NCBI RefSeq assembly: GCF_900182605.1
Contig: NZ_FXTB01000001.1
Coordinates: forward strand, 620,001-684,000
Origin: Saccharicrinis carchari
Lineage (GTDB): Bacteria; Bacteroidota; Bacteroidia; Bacteroidales; Marinilabiliaceae
DNA length: 64,000 nucleotides
Reading direction: 5' to 3'
Shown in pieces: positions 19,790-28,163 of the stretch. Under the pieces are notes generated by a model. That model made no database searches, was not told where the DNA came from, and saw only the letters and a list, made by a program, of their open reading frames with translations. Positions within the stretch are counted from its first letter, which is position 1. The number at the start of each line of letters is the position of its first letter. The position numbers and the translations under genes were made by a program.

Positions 19790-20188
19790 ATGTCGCAACT
19801 TACAAAAGAAATGAAAGAAATGATTGAATCTCAGCAATGCTTCCATGCTACAATTAGCAAAGATGGGATTCCTAATAACGCACCAAAGCGTTCTACTCGT
19901 GTATTCAATGATACCACGTTAATTTTTACGGAAGGGATTGGCGGTAGGACATATCAGAACATTCTGGATGGTTCAAAAATTGCGGTAGCAGTTGTTAACC
20001 GTGAAAACATGGATGGATACAGGTTTATTGGAACACCTGAAGTATTGACCAGCGGAGAGATTTACGACAAAACAGCAGAAATGTCTCTTCAGGCGGGAAT
20101 GCCAAAACCCAAGGCCGCAATTTTAATAACAATTGACGAAATTCATAGCCTGAAACCCGGGCCAATGGCAGGCAAGATAATAGGCTAA
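19790..20188 (+). CDS. Pyridoxamine 5'-phosphate oxidase-family flavin-binding protein
   Basis: 132 residues, the size of single-domain split-barrel FMN proteins. N-terminal MTKEMKEMIESQQCFHATISKDGIPNNAPK-like stretch and central EGIGGRTYQNILDGSKIAVAVVNRENMDGYRFIGTPEVLTSGEIYD match the PPOX-class pattern (beta strands with the GYR/FxG motif). It is likely a cytoplasmic FMN- or F420-like cofactor-binding oxidoreductase of unknown substrate; not the PLP pathway PdxH, which is longer. Single gene, start ATG at 19790 preceded by AT-rich leader. Confidence 0.8.
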   Translation: MSQLTKEMKEMIESQQCFHATISKDGIPNNAPKRSTRVFNDTTLIFTEGIGGRTYQNILDGSKIAVAVVNRENMDGYRFIGTPEVLTSGEIYDKTAEMSLQAGMPKPKAAILITIDEIHSLKPGPMAGKIIG

Positions 20189-20344
20189 CAAATTCCTAAT
20201 TTGTACGAAATACGGTTTTTATGGAGCTTCCTTTTAATAACGGAACCCAGTTGAAAGGACTCCTAAAAGCGAGCATAATCTTAATCATAAATTAAAAGAC
20301 TAATCAGAATTAATAAACCTTGATAAGTCAAAACAGACAGTAAA

Positions 20345-20833
20345 ATGAGACAGATACTTTTAATCACATTGACCTTTGGGCTTTTTGCCTGTAACCAGCA
20401 GACAGACAACACAAAAATTTTGCAAAACCGTATTGACAGTTTGGAAATAAAACTTGCAGACACGTACAAACCCGGCTTCGGAGATTTTATGAGTAGCATA
20501 CAAGCACACCACTCTAAATTATGGTTTGCAGGACAAAACGAAAATTGGAAACTTGCCGACTTTGAAGTAGTTGAAATAATGGAATACTTTGAAGCCATTC
20601 AGAAATTTCAATCTGAACGAAAGGAAACCCAAGTGATAGGAATGATAATTCCTCCCTTAGATAGTGTCAATATTGCTATTCAACAAAAAAATCCCGCTTT
20701 ATTCAAAAGTAGCTATATCTCATTGACAAATGCTTGCAACAAGTGTCATCAAGCTGTGGAATTTGGATTTAACGTAGTAAAAATACCCGATAGTTCACCT
20801 TTCAGTAATCAGGACTTTAGACCGGTTGAATAA
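20345..20833 (+). CDS. Small lipoprotein with a c-type heme motif
   Basis: 162 residues. Signal peptide ending in a lipobox (LFGLFAC, Cys about 16), a short coiled segment (NTKILQNRIDSLEIKLAD, about 22-40), a helical domain, and one CXXCH heme-attachment motif (CNKCH, about residues 131-135). The late CXXCH after a helical bundle resembles cytochrome c'-like or related mono-heme periplasmic proteins. Acts in the periplasm on a membrane anchor; electron partner unknown. It lies between unrelated genes. The stretch 20834-21203 after it holds nothing I can recognise. Confidence 0.72.
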   Translation: MRQILLITLTFGLFACNQQTDNTKILQNRIDSLEIKLADTYKPGFGDFMSSIQAHHSKLWFAGQNENWKLADFEVVEIMEYFEAIQKFQSERKETQVIGMIIPPLDSVNIAIQQKNPALFKSSYISLTNACNKCHQAVEFGFNVVKIPDSSPFSNQDFRPVE

Positions 20834-21203
20834 AAGATGAGTCCTTTCATGATATCATTTCAATATTAAGCCTAAAGAAAAGAGTACATACACCTAATCG
20901 AATTATAATTTAAATGCGTCTCTCAAAAAAGCGTAAGAAGTAAGCCCTCATTGGTGATGTAATTAACAAATTGCAGAGCCTAATACTAGTCAAGCCGGGG
21001 CTGCCACTTTGCACCATAGCAGAGATGGATAAAAATAGCCTTAAAGCTGTTACCAGACTTATTATAATCCTTTGATGGCAGAATAAAATAAGCTATATTT
21101 AATCCAGAATCCTAGGTCGCTTACACAAATTATTGAAAGATACCACTCCAAAATAAGATAGGATTAAAGCGAATAATAAGGATTTAAAAGAAAGGATGAT
21201 AAA

Positions 21204-22010
21204 GTGAAGAAATATAAATTAGCCATTGTAGGTAGTGGATCGCTGGGTAGCATTATTGGAAAAGTTATTTCGCAGGATTTGGATGATAAATATAACCTAT
21301 TAGGAGTATTAAGCGGAAAAATAGAAAATGCAAAGAAGTTGGCATATGAGCTGGGTTGTAAGGCATATGGTACTTTAAATGAAACAATTGACGACAGACC
21401 AGATTATGTTATCGAAGCTGCCTTTCCGGATGTGCTCAAAGATATAGGGGTTAAAATATTAGCACATGGTATTAGTATCATACCATTGTCCGTAGGAGCT
21501 CTTGCCGACAAGGAATTTTATAATAAGGTTAAAGAAACAGCATTGGAAAATAATAGTCGCGTTCACATACCATCTGGAGCAGTAGGTGGTTTTGATGTTT
21601 TACGTGGATCCATGCTAATGGAAGATGCCGAAGTAAGTATTACCACAGAAAAATCACCAAGATCATTAAATGGGGCGCCATTATTAAAGGGCAGAAAGCT
21701 TTCTGAAGAAAAAGCCGAAGAAATATTCAGTGGCTCAGCGAAGGAAGCCATAGAACATTTCCCCGAAAATGTTAATGTTGCAGTAACCACTGCCATAGCA
21801 ACAACCGGTGTTGATAATACCAAAGTATCTGTTAACAGTATTCCCGGATTTAAAAGCAACAAGCATACGGTAAAACTATCAGGAGAAACAATAAATGTTA
21901 ATATAACAATAGAGACTACACCGTCTGAGGACAATCCTAAATCAAGTTCACTGGCTGCTTATAGTGTAATTAGCTTACTTAAAAACTTAGTATCACCCAT
22001 CACTTTTTAA
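21204..22010 (+). CDS. nadX: L-aspartate dehydrogenase-like oxidoreductase
   Basis: 268 residues, NAD(P)-dependent oxidation of L-aspartate to iminoaspartate, a possible first step in NAD synthesis. N-terminal Rossmann motif VGSGSLGSIIG (about 9-19), VIEAAFPDVLKDIGVKIL, SGAVGGFDVLRGS (about 122-134), and the family motif FPENVNVAVTTAIAT (about 193-207), with SNKHTVKLSG later. Start is GTG at 21204; AAAGAAAGG at 21188-21196 fits a ribosome-binding site, and the nearby ATG at 21196 is out of frame. No nadA or nadC is adjacent, so an amino-acid role independent of NAD synthesis is possible. Confidence 0.8.
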   Translation: MKKYKLAIVGSGSLGSIIGKVISQDLDDKYNLLGVLSGKIENAKKLAYELGCKAYGTLNETIDDRPDYVIEAAFPDVLKDIGVKILAHGISIIPLSVGALADKEFYNKVKETALENNSRVHIPSGAVGGFDVLRGSMLMEDAEVSITTEKSPRSLNGAPLLKGRKLSEEKAEEIFSGSAKEAIEHFPENVNVAVTTAIATTGVDNTKVSVNSIPGFKSNKHTVKLSGETINVNITIETTPSEDNPKSSSLAAYSVISLLKNLVSPITF

Positions 22011-22114
22011 TATTTTATAGCCAATATATTTATACAGTCCACCATAAAATAAGGGAAAAACATTAAGCCGGGTATAGAAACTTTTGTGTTTTCATATTTA
22101 TCAAAGTTCTGGGT

Positions 22115-22504
22115 TTATTTCCTCCGCCTGTTAATGGTAAAAAATGCAACAGCGGTAAACATGAGCGTTACACCTATCCTAAACGCCATTGCCCCAACTG
22201 TTTTAACTTCGTACAGCCCCCCGGATTTGATGTGTGCAAACAAGCCGGCGTAGGCCACCATAAGAATAACAGCAGAAGCACCCAGCACCTTGGCAGTCCA
22301 TTTTTCTTGTTTAACAAACCCGTAGGCCGAACTTAAATAGAGGATACTGCTAATAAAATTTGCCCACACCACAAACGGTACAAAATTGCCTTTCATCTCC
22401 CTAATCCCAAATAAATCGAGAATAATCGATGTGCTTAAAAACAGGGTAAGCAAACCAAAAATGGCCAGCACGGTAACGGAGGAATAAAGAATTATTTTTT
22501 TCAT
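22115..22504 (-). CDS. Four-helix membrane protein of unknown function
   Basis: 129 residues with four predicted membrane helices: about 5-29 (ILYSSVTVLAIFGLLTLFLSTSIIL), 45-64, 73-92 and 100-122. The C-terminus is basic (INRRRK), placing it in the cytoplasm. No domain recognised; the pattern resembles DUF-type small integral membrane proteins of Bacteroidota. Convergent with the aspartate dehydrogenase gene and followed upstream by dispersed repeats. Confidence 0.75.
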   Translation of the reverse strand: MKKIILYSSVTVLAIFGLLTLFLSTSIILDLFGIREMKGNFVPFVVWANFISSILYLSSAYGFVKQEKWTAKVLGASAVILMVAYAGLFAHIKSGGLYEVKTVGAMAFRIGVTLMFTAVAFFTINRRRK

Positions 22505-22559
22505 TTTGTGTATAAATTAGTAAGTTTTTCGCATCCGAGAAGCCATCGCCATAACGCAT

Positions 22560-22740
22560 TCACCCCCATCCCTACCGCTGCGCGGCAGTACTTCCCCCTC
22601 CCATCAAAAGGGATGGGGAAGAGCCGCCGTTGGTGTTATTTTATCCATAAAACAAATCTAAGCATCTTGTCATTCCCCTCATTTTTCAAGGAGGGGTGGA
22701 TGACATGAGGTACGAAATGTCAGACGGAGTGGTTATTAGG
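22560..22740. repeat. Two dispersed palindromic repeat elements
   Basis: 22564-22620 carries CCCCATCCCTACCGC...GCGGCAGTACTTCCCC and ends in GGGGAAGAGCC, a hairpin element repeated near 62114 and 62477. 22673-22740 carries CATTCCCCTCATTTTTCAAGGAGGGGTGGATGA...CAGACGGAGTGGTT, repeated at 62362 and 62686. No gene lies here; short frames running through it are repeat sequence. Confidence 0.65.
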
Positions 22741-22762
22741 GAACAATCCGAAAGTATCCTAT

Positions 22763-23329
22763 CTATAAAACCCTAAGCGTTTGTAATTCCCGAATCATCT
22801 CATTGATAAGGTGCTCATCCTCAACAAACGAACGAAAACTTAATATTATGCTATTAACCAACAACTGGGTCGACTGCTTCGTTTTGAATCGCTTTTCCCG
22901 TTTTCCTTCATCAATTATCTTCGATAGGTAATACTCCACGCTATCCCTTATGCGCATAAAGGTTTTAGCTATATTTTTATTTTTTCTATACAGGCTATCA
23001 TCAAAAATAATGGATCGATAATGGGGATTTTTCTCAAATATAAAATACAAACGCCTAAAGAACAGTTGCAGCTCTATGTCGGGCGACTGGTTTTCATGGC
23101 TCAACTCCCGGGTTAGCTTAATGAAATTAGCTTCCAGGTCGAGAAGAAGCAACAGAAAAACATCATCATCCTTAGTAATAAAAGGAAGCAAATCATTTTC
23201 ACCCACATCCAATTCACGGGCCAGTCTCACAACCGAAAGTCCCTTTGTTCCATGCCTTCCTACAATCTCCCTTGCTTTTTCTATTATTGTGTTGTTATCT
23301 ATTCTCATCATGCTTTCATTTTTTGCCAT
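22763..23329 (-). CDS. TetR-family regulator downstream of RND module B
   Basis: 188 residues. N-terminal HTH about 10-55 (NNTIIEKAREIVGRHGTKGLSVVRLARELDVGENDLLPFITKDDDVF) is recognisably TetR-like but the recognition helix is atypical (GENDLLPFI in place of the usual SxxxLYxHF). The C-terminal ligand domain is helical. It lies 84 bases downstream of the module B permease on the same strand, suggesting it is the last gene of that transcript and may regulate it. The start could be either of the adjacent Met residues 7/8. Confidence 0.82.
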   Translation of the reverse strand: MAKNESMMRIDNNTIIEKAREIVGRHGTKGLSVVRLARELDVGENDLLPFITKDDDVFLLLLLDLEANFIKLTRELSHENQSPDIELQLFFRRLYFIFEKNPHYRSIIFDDSLYRKNKNIAKTFMRIRDSVEYYLSKIIDEGKREKRFKTKQSTQLLVNSIILSFRSFVEDEHLINEMIRELQTLRVL

Positions 23330-23413
23330 CTACCATTAGACTATACAATTGATTGAAATTGAAATAGATCCGGGCGTTTACCTGCTAATTCCCATTATAA
23401 TCTATATTCATTT

Positions 23414-26400
23414 TCAAGCCTCTAACATTTCTCGTTTAAATTCATACGCCTTAAATTTCACCTTATAAAACAGACTATAAATAACGGGCACAAAAAACAG
23501 CGTGATAATGGTGGCAAACAACAGTCCCGATATGATGGCCAGCGTAAGGGGTTCCCACAGCAATCCGCCACCAAAATACAGTGGCAACATACCCAATGAG
23601 GTGGTGAAAGTAGTAAGCAGCACCGGGCGGAAACGATTATGTACGGCCAACATAATAGCATCGCGGCGATCCACGTCAGGGTTCTCGGCGATCTCCACAT
23701 CAATGCGGTCGATGAGTATAATAGCATTGTTCACCACAATGCCGGCCAGGGCAATAACGCCCAGTATGCCAAAGAAGCTCACGAACGATCCGCCGATAAA
23801 CCAACCCGCCACCACACCTATCATGCCCAGAGGTATGGCCAACAAAATAATGGTCGTCTTGCGTAAGGAGTTAAACTGCATCACTAGCAACATTACGATT
23901 AGGAAAAATGCCAGTGGCAAATTTGAGAAGATAGCGCCCAGATTTTCGTTGGTATCTTCATCTTCACCCCCAAATTCATATCCGTAGCCATTGGGCCACG
24001 TGGCCTTTTGTTCTTTCATCCATGGCCCGATGGCTTCAAAAATGTCGTCGGCATTGTATCCCGGTTGCAGGTAAGCACCCACCGTCATGGTTCGTTTTAA
24101 ATCTTTACGTATGACCTTGGCAAACTGCCAATCAACCTTTACATCGGCCACCTGAGCAAGCGCTACGTTTTGGCCGGTTGCAGCCGAGTAGATATTAAAT
24201 GCCTTGATGGTAGCAATGTCGTGTTCGGCGCTGTTCCTGTCCTTCATATAAATGGGAATGCGTTCGTCTGTATCGCGGAAATCATCAATTTTAATACCTG
24301 ACAATCCCGTGTTCAATGCCATAGCAATCTCCATATTGGTAAGTCCGGCACGTTGCGCTTTGTCAGGATCTATCTGCACCATCAGTTTTTGTATTTTCGG
24401 CCCCCAGTCATCGGTAATATTTCTGGTTCCTTTGATGGTCACCAGTTTACTTTTCACTTTATCGGAAATGAAAGCCAGCTGCTCGGGATTACGGCCCGAA
24501 ATACGTATTTCGACGGGCGTGCCCGATGCGCCTGCACCCGTAAGGCGGTTCACGCGGATATCGGCATCAGGAATATGGTTAAAACAGAAACTATCTACCT
24601 TCGCAATGATGTAATCGTTATCGGTATCGCCGGTGGTGTTAAGCAGCATGTGTGCATAATGCGATACAGCTTCATTTTTAAAATAGCCCAAATCATAGGG
24701 TTCCGGGCCTTCGCCAATGAATGACGAAAAGTCGAGCACGCCGCGCTTGCCTTTATGTTTTTCGGGTTTTACCAGCAACGAATCCAAGATATAAGCACCG
24801 ATGGCATCTACTGCTTGCTCGGTATATTCAATCTGCGTGCCTTCGGGGAATATGATATCCACCGTTACCAGGTTACGGTCACTATCAGGCACCAGCTTAA
24901 ACGGAAGCAATGGCATAAGCGACAAGGCTACTACGAATAGTGCCACAATAATTCCAACAAATAAAAGCGGTTTTTTTAAAACCCGATAGAGCACACCATT
25001 GTACCATAAGTTTACTTTGCGCATATTCCGGTCGACGGCATTCTCCTTTTTTGTACCACCGGATTTATTTGTTTTTATAAGTACCAGCGCCAGCAGCGGG
25101 ATAAAGGTGAAAGCCATAAACCATGAACTAAGCAAGGTAACGCTGACCACCCAAAACAGAGGCGACGATATTTCGCCCATGGGTGTTTCGGCCAATGCAA
25201 AAGGCAAAAATGCCGACGAGGTGGTCAGGGTTGAGCTAAGCAGCGGTACGATCAACACCTTGCAAGAGTGTACACCCGCCTGAAAGGTGCTCATCCCCTT
25301 GCCCATGGCCACCATCATGGATTCGGACATAACAATCCCGTTATCCACCAATAGTCCCAGCGATATGATGAGGGCCGCCAGCGATACTTTGTTGAATCCC
25401 AAATTGAGCACGCCCAAAAAGAAAAAAGCGGAGAGGATGACCATGGGTAACAAAGCGGCCACCAATGAACCCAGCCGGAAACCCATGAAAAACAACATGA
25501 CGGCCAGCACAATAAGCACACTTTGCAGCAGGTTGATCAAAAAATCGTTTACCTGACCTTCAACTACCTTATCCTGAGAGGCTGACCTCACCACCTCCAC
25601 CCCTAAGGGTAGTTTAGCGTTGATGCGGGGCAGCGCCTTGTCCACATCTTCACCCAGGCGCACAATATTAGCCCCGTCTTTAAGTGAAATAAAAAGTGCG
25701 ATGGCCGGCTTACCGTTGATACCCACAATTTTTTGGCGCGGCGATACATAATCGCGATAGATGCGCGTGGTAATGTCTTCTAAAAAAACGGTAGCTCCTG
25801 TGGATGTGGGTATCAATATTTTTTTCAGGTCGTTCAGGGAATTAAAATTACCCGAGGGCATAAGCGAAATACGTTTGCGCCCCATATTTATCTCACCGCC
25901 GGGATAAAGTATGTTGGTGGCCGAGATGATATTCCGCAATTTTGCGGCATTCAAGCCGTAACGCGACAATTGTTTATCATCGAACTCAATAAAAATACGT
26001 TCGTCCTGCACGCCACCGAACTTTATTTTGGAGGCATCGGGTAGCAGCAACAGTTCCTCACGTACCTCTTTGGCATAGCCTTCGAGTTGGTTATAAGGCA
26101 CCCCGTCGCCGGTAACACCTAGGATGATGCCGAACACCGTACCTATATCTTCCGTTTTTATCATCGGCCCCATAATACCCTGTGGCAGCAGCGGCTTAAG
26201 GTCTTCCACATTATTCCGCAGATGATCCCAAACGGACTGGAGTTGATTTTGGTTTACCTGAACCTTCAGCTCTACGGTAATGACCGATATTCCATCGCGC
26301 GATTCGCTCCCGATGGTTTTTACTTCGGCTATCTCGCGTATCACCTCTTCCAGGGGGTCGGTCACCAGCGCCTCTACCTGGCGGGCATCGGCACCCGGAA

Positions 26401-26551
26401 ATTTTGTGACCACCGTACCAATGCGTATGGTATAAGGTGGCATACTGTCGCGCTCCAGTTTAAAATAATTGGCAACACCGATAATGGCCAATATTAAAAA
26501 AACAATGAGCGTAAAGCGCGTATTTTTTAAGGCGATATTTGTTAAGTTCAT
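23414..26551 (-). CDS. RND efflux permease (module B)
   Basis: 1045 residues, homologous to the module A permease along its length but divergent. N-terminal helix FTLIVFLILAIIGVANYF, porter domain PPYTIRIGTVVTKFPGADARQVE, TM4 SLGLLVDNGIVMSESM (about 400) with Asp followed by Asn, and TM10 GIVVNNAIILID. Large loop with GKRGVLDFSSFIGEGPEPYDLGYF, shared almost word for word with module A (SFIGKGPKSYDLGYF). Full length. Upstream is a 403-base spacer with a composite inverted repeat before the adaptor gene. Confidence 0.94.
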   Translation of the reverse strand: MNLTNIALKNTRFTLIVFLILAIIGVANYFKLERDSMPPYTIRIGTVVTKFPGADARQVEALVTDPLEEVIREIAEVKTIGSESRDGISVITVELKVQVNQNQLQSVWDHLRNNVEDLKPLLPQGIMGPMIKTEDIGTVFGIILGVTGDGVPYNQLEGYAKEVREELLLLPDASKIKFGGVQDERIFIEFDDKQLSRYGLNAAKLRNIISATNILYPGGEINMGRKRISLMPSGNFNSLNDLKKILIPTSTGATVFLEDITTRIYRDYVSPRQKIVGINGKPAIALFISLKDGANIVRLGEDVDKALPRINAKLPLGVEVVRSASQDKVVEGQVNDFLINLLQSVLIVLAVMLFFMGFRLGSLVAALLPMVILSAFFFLGVLNLGFNKVSLAALIISLGLLVDNGIVMSESMMVAMGKGMSTFQAGVHSCKVLIVPLLSSTLTTSSAFLPFALAETPMGEISSPLFWVVSVTLLSSWFMAFTFIPLLALVLIKTNKSGGTKKENAVDRNMRKVNLWYNGVLYRVLKKPLLFVGIIVALFVVALSLMPLLPFKLVPDSDRNLVTVDIIFPEGTQIEYTEQAVDAIGAYILDSLLVKPEKHKGKRGVLDFSSFIGEGPEPYDLGYFKNEAVSHYAHMLLNTTGDTDNDYIIAKVDSFCFNHIPDADIRVNRLTGAGASGTPVEIRISGRNPEQLAFISDKVKSKLVTIKGTRNITDDWGPKIQKLMVQIDPDKAQRAGLTNMEIAMALNTGLSGIKIDDFRDTDERIPIYMKDRNSAEHDIATIKAFNIYSAATGQNVALAQVADVKVDWQFAKVIRKDLKRTMTVGAYLQPGYNADDIFEAIGPWMKEQKATWPNGYGYEFGGEDEDTNENLGAIFSNLPLAFFLIVMLLVMQFNSLRKTTIILLAIPLGMIGVVAGWFIGGSFVSFFGILGVIALAGIVVNNAIILIDRIDVEIAENPDVDRRDAIMLAVHNRFRPVLLTTFTTSLGMLPLYFGGGLLWEPLTLAIISGLLFATIITLFFVPVIYSLFYKVKFKAYEFKREMLEA

Positions 26552-26639
26552 AACTATACAGATTTATGAAATAGTTCAGTCTTTATTTTTAAATAAAGCA
26601 TATTAGATATCTATTATTTAAACTTCTCTACTCTCCTAA

Positions 26640-26801
26640 AGACGGAGGGGCTTTTACTTTTTTTCTACAGCCAAAAAAAGTAAACAAAAAAGCCCGCCGA
26701 CCGCACCACTCGCTTACCCACTAATGTTTTGACGATGGAACAGAAAGAACTCGTTGCACTCAAACAGCTTTCTGTTCTTTCATCGTCTTCAACAAGTGGG
26801 T
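26640..26801. repeat. Composite inverted repeat between adaptor and permease of module B
   Basis: GACGATGGAACAGAAAG (26731-26747) pairs with CTTTCTGTTC...CATCGTC (26768-26787), flanked by ACCCACT (26716-26722) and AGTGGGT (26795-26801). A second palindrome (GGGGCTTTTACTTTTTTT / AAAAAAAGTAAAC...AGCCC, about 26647-26693) precedes it. It could attenuate read-through into the permease or act as an mRNA processing hairpin. Confidence 0.55.
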
Positions 26802-26954
26802 CCCAAGCTACGTTGCTGATGTCGGTGACCAGCCTTGGAGGGTGACTTAAAGATTCTTGAGCATAACAAAAACATGAAGTGAATTATCCTCAACATGTTA
26901 ACATTAGTTGGTTTTTAAGAGCTTAATTAAAACAACTTGTGTCATTTACACTAA

Positions 26955-28040
26955 TCATTCATTATCATCGATAAGCTTCACCTTCCGCCCTTCGTACAAA
27001 GCGCTAAGGCCGGCCGTAATCACAATGTCGCCTGTTGAAAGGCCTTCCAGAATACCGTATCCATCAGGAGTCAGCTCTCCGGTGATAACATCCTGCCTGG
27101 CGACCATATACCCATCTGATGCTGCATCCTTTCGAGCCAGATAAACAAAATCTTTGTCATCGGAATGGCTCACCGCATCGGTAGGTATTATCACGGTTCT
27201 CTTGCTGTTAGTTTGTGTATCCAAAGGGATATGGACCGTTCCTGTCATGCCCGGAAGCAGTTGATCCGTCGGCTCCGAAAGTCTGACTATTACCGGATAA
27301 GTGGAAGCCATGCCTGTACCTGTGCCTACCTCCGACACAGTTCCGTTAAACACCCTGTCGGCCAATGTGCCAAAGCTTACTGTCACCCCCTGTCCGCTTT
27401 TCACCTGCCCGATTACATTTTCGGGCACGGCCGTCCTCACCTCCATATGATTTGTGGAAGAAAACGCCACAACAGGATGCCCGGCTCCGGTCATCTCGTT
27501 TTCACCGGCCATGATGGCCGTTATGGAACCATCGTAAGGCGCTAAGAGAATAGTGTAATCCAGCTGGTTCTTGGCGGCACGTACCTGCGCATCGGCTGTG
27601 CTGGCCATGGCCACCGCCGACTCGTACTGTGCCTTGGCCCTTTCGTAATCGCTGAGCGAAGCATTATTACCGACATACAGGTTCTCAATCCTTTGGTATG
27701 CCGACCTGGCCGCTATCAGTTGCACTTGCGCATTTTTTTGCGACATAACGGCTTTGCTATAATTAATATGGTAGTCAGTGCTGTCCAAACGCGCAATCAC
27801 CTGGCCTTTTTTTACACTGTCGCCCAGTTCAACGGCTATCGCTTCGATGTTGCCCCCTACCCTAAAGCTCAGTTTTGCTTGCTTGCTGGCTTGCGAAATA
27901 CCGGCAAAGGAACGTACCTCGTTTACCGAACCCTTTCCGACAACCTGATAAAAAACCGGGCGTATCTGTTCCTCAGTTTCTTGTTTACCTCCGCAAGCCG
28001 TTAGTAGCAGAGCGCATAAAATGATAAGATATGTTTTCAT
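26955..28040 (-). CDS. RND periplasmic adaptor lipoprotein (module B)
   Basis: 361 residues. Lipobox LLTAC (Cys about 16). Lipoyl half-motif SKQAKLSFRVGGNIEAIAVELGDSVKKGQVIARLD (about 52-86), coiled-coil hairpin about 90-150 (SQKNAQVQLIAARSAYQRIENLY), second half LAPYDGSITAIMAGENEMTG, beta-barrel domain, C-terminus GDIVITAGLSALYEGRKVKL. About the same size as module A's adaptor and clearly paralogous (identical LSDYE turn). Connects the fused OMF to the permease. Confidence 0.93.
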   Translation of the reverse strand: MKTYLIILCALLLTACGGKQETEEQIRPVFYQVVGKGSVNEVRSFAGISQASKQAKLSFRVGGNIEAIAVELGDSVKKGQVIARLDSTDYHINYSKAVMSQKNAQVQLIAARSAYQRIENLYVGNNASLSDYERAKAQYESAVAMASTADAQVRAAKNQLDYTILLAPYDGSITAIMAGENEMTGAGHPVVAFSSTNHMEVRTAVPENVIGQVKSGQGVTVSFGTLADRVFNGTVSEVGTGTGMASTYPVIVRLSEPTDQLLPGMTGTVHIPLDTQTNSKRTVIIPTDAVSHSDDKDFVYLARKDAASDGYMVARQDVITGELTPDGYGILEGLSTGDIVITAGLSALYEGRKVKLIDDNE

Positions 28041-28049
28041 TTTTTTAGA

Positions 28050-28098
28050 TTATTAGATAAGAAATTAGAGGTTAGAGGTTAGAGGTTAGAGATAAAAA
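28050..28098. repeat. TTAGAGG short tandem repeat
   Basis: ATTAGAGGTTAGAGGTTAGAGG with flanking TTAGAT/TTAGAG words, 8 bases upstream of the module B adaptor. Similar TTAGAT runs occur at 16644-16685 (before module A adaptor) and 36527-36560. Period is about 7, without spacers. Confidence 0.5.
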
Positions 28099-28163
28099 AT
28101 TAACAGTTACTATTCGCAAGCCTGGATAGGCACAAACAGAGGGCTTGATTTACAACTCACTAA

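Noticed and set aside
22508-22708. 66-codon plus-strand frame
   Set aside because: It reads through the dispersed hairpin repeats and has no homolog pattern.
28050-28098. CRISPR-like repeat
   Set aside because: The units are about seven bases with no spacers and no cas genes in the window.
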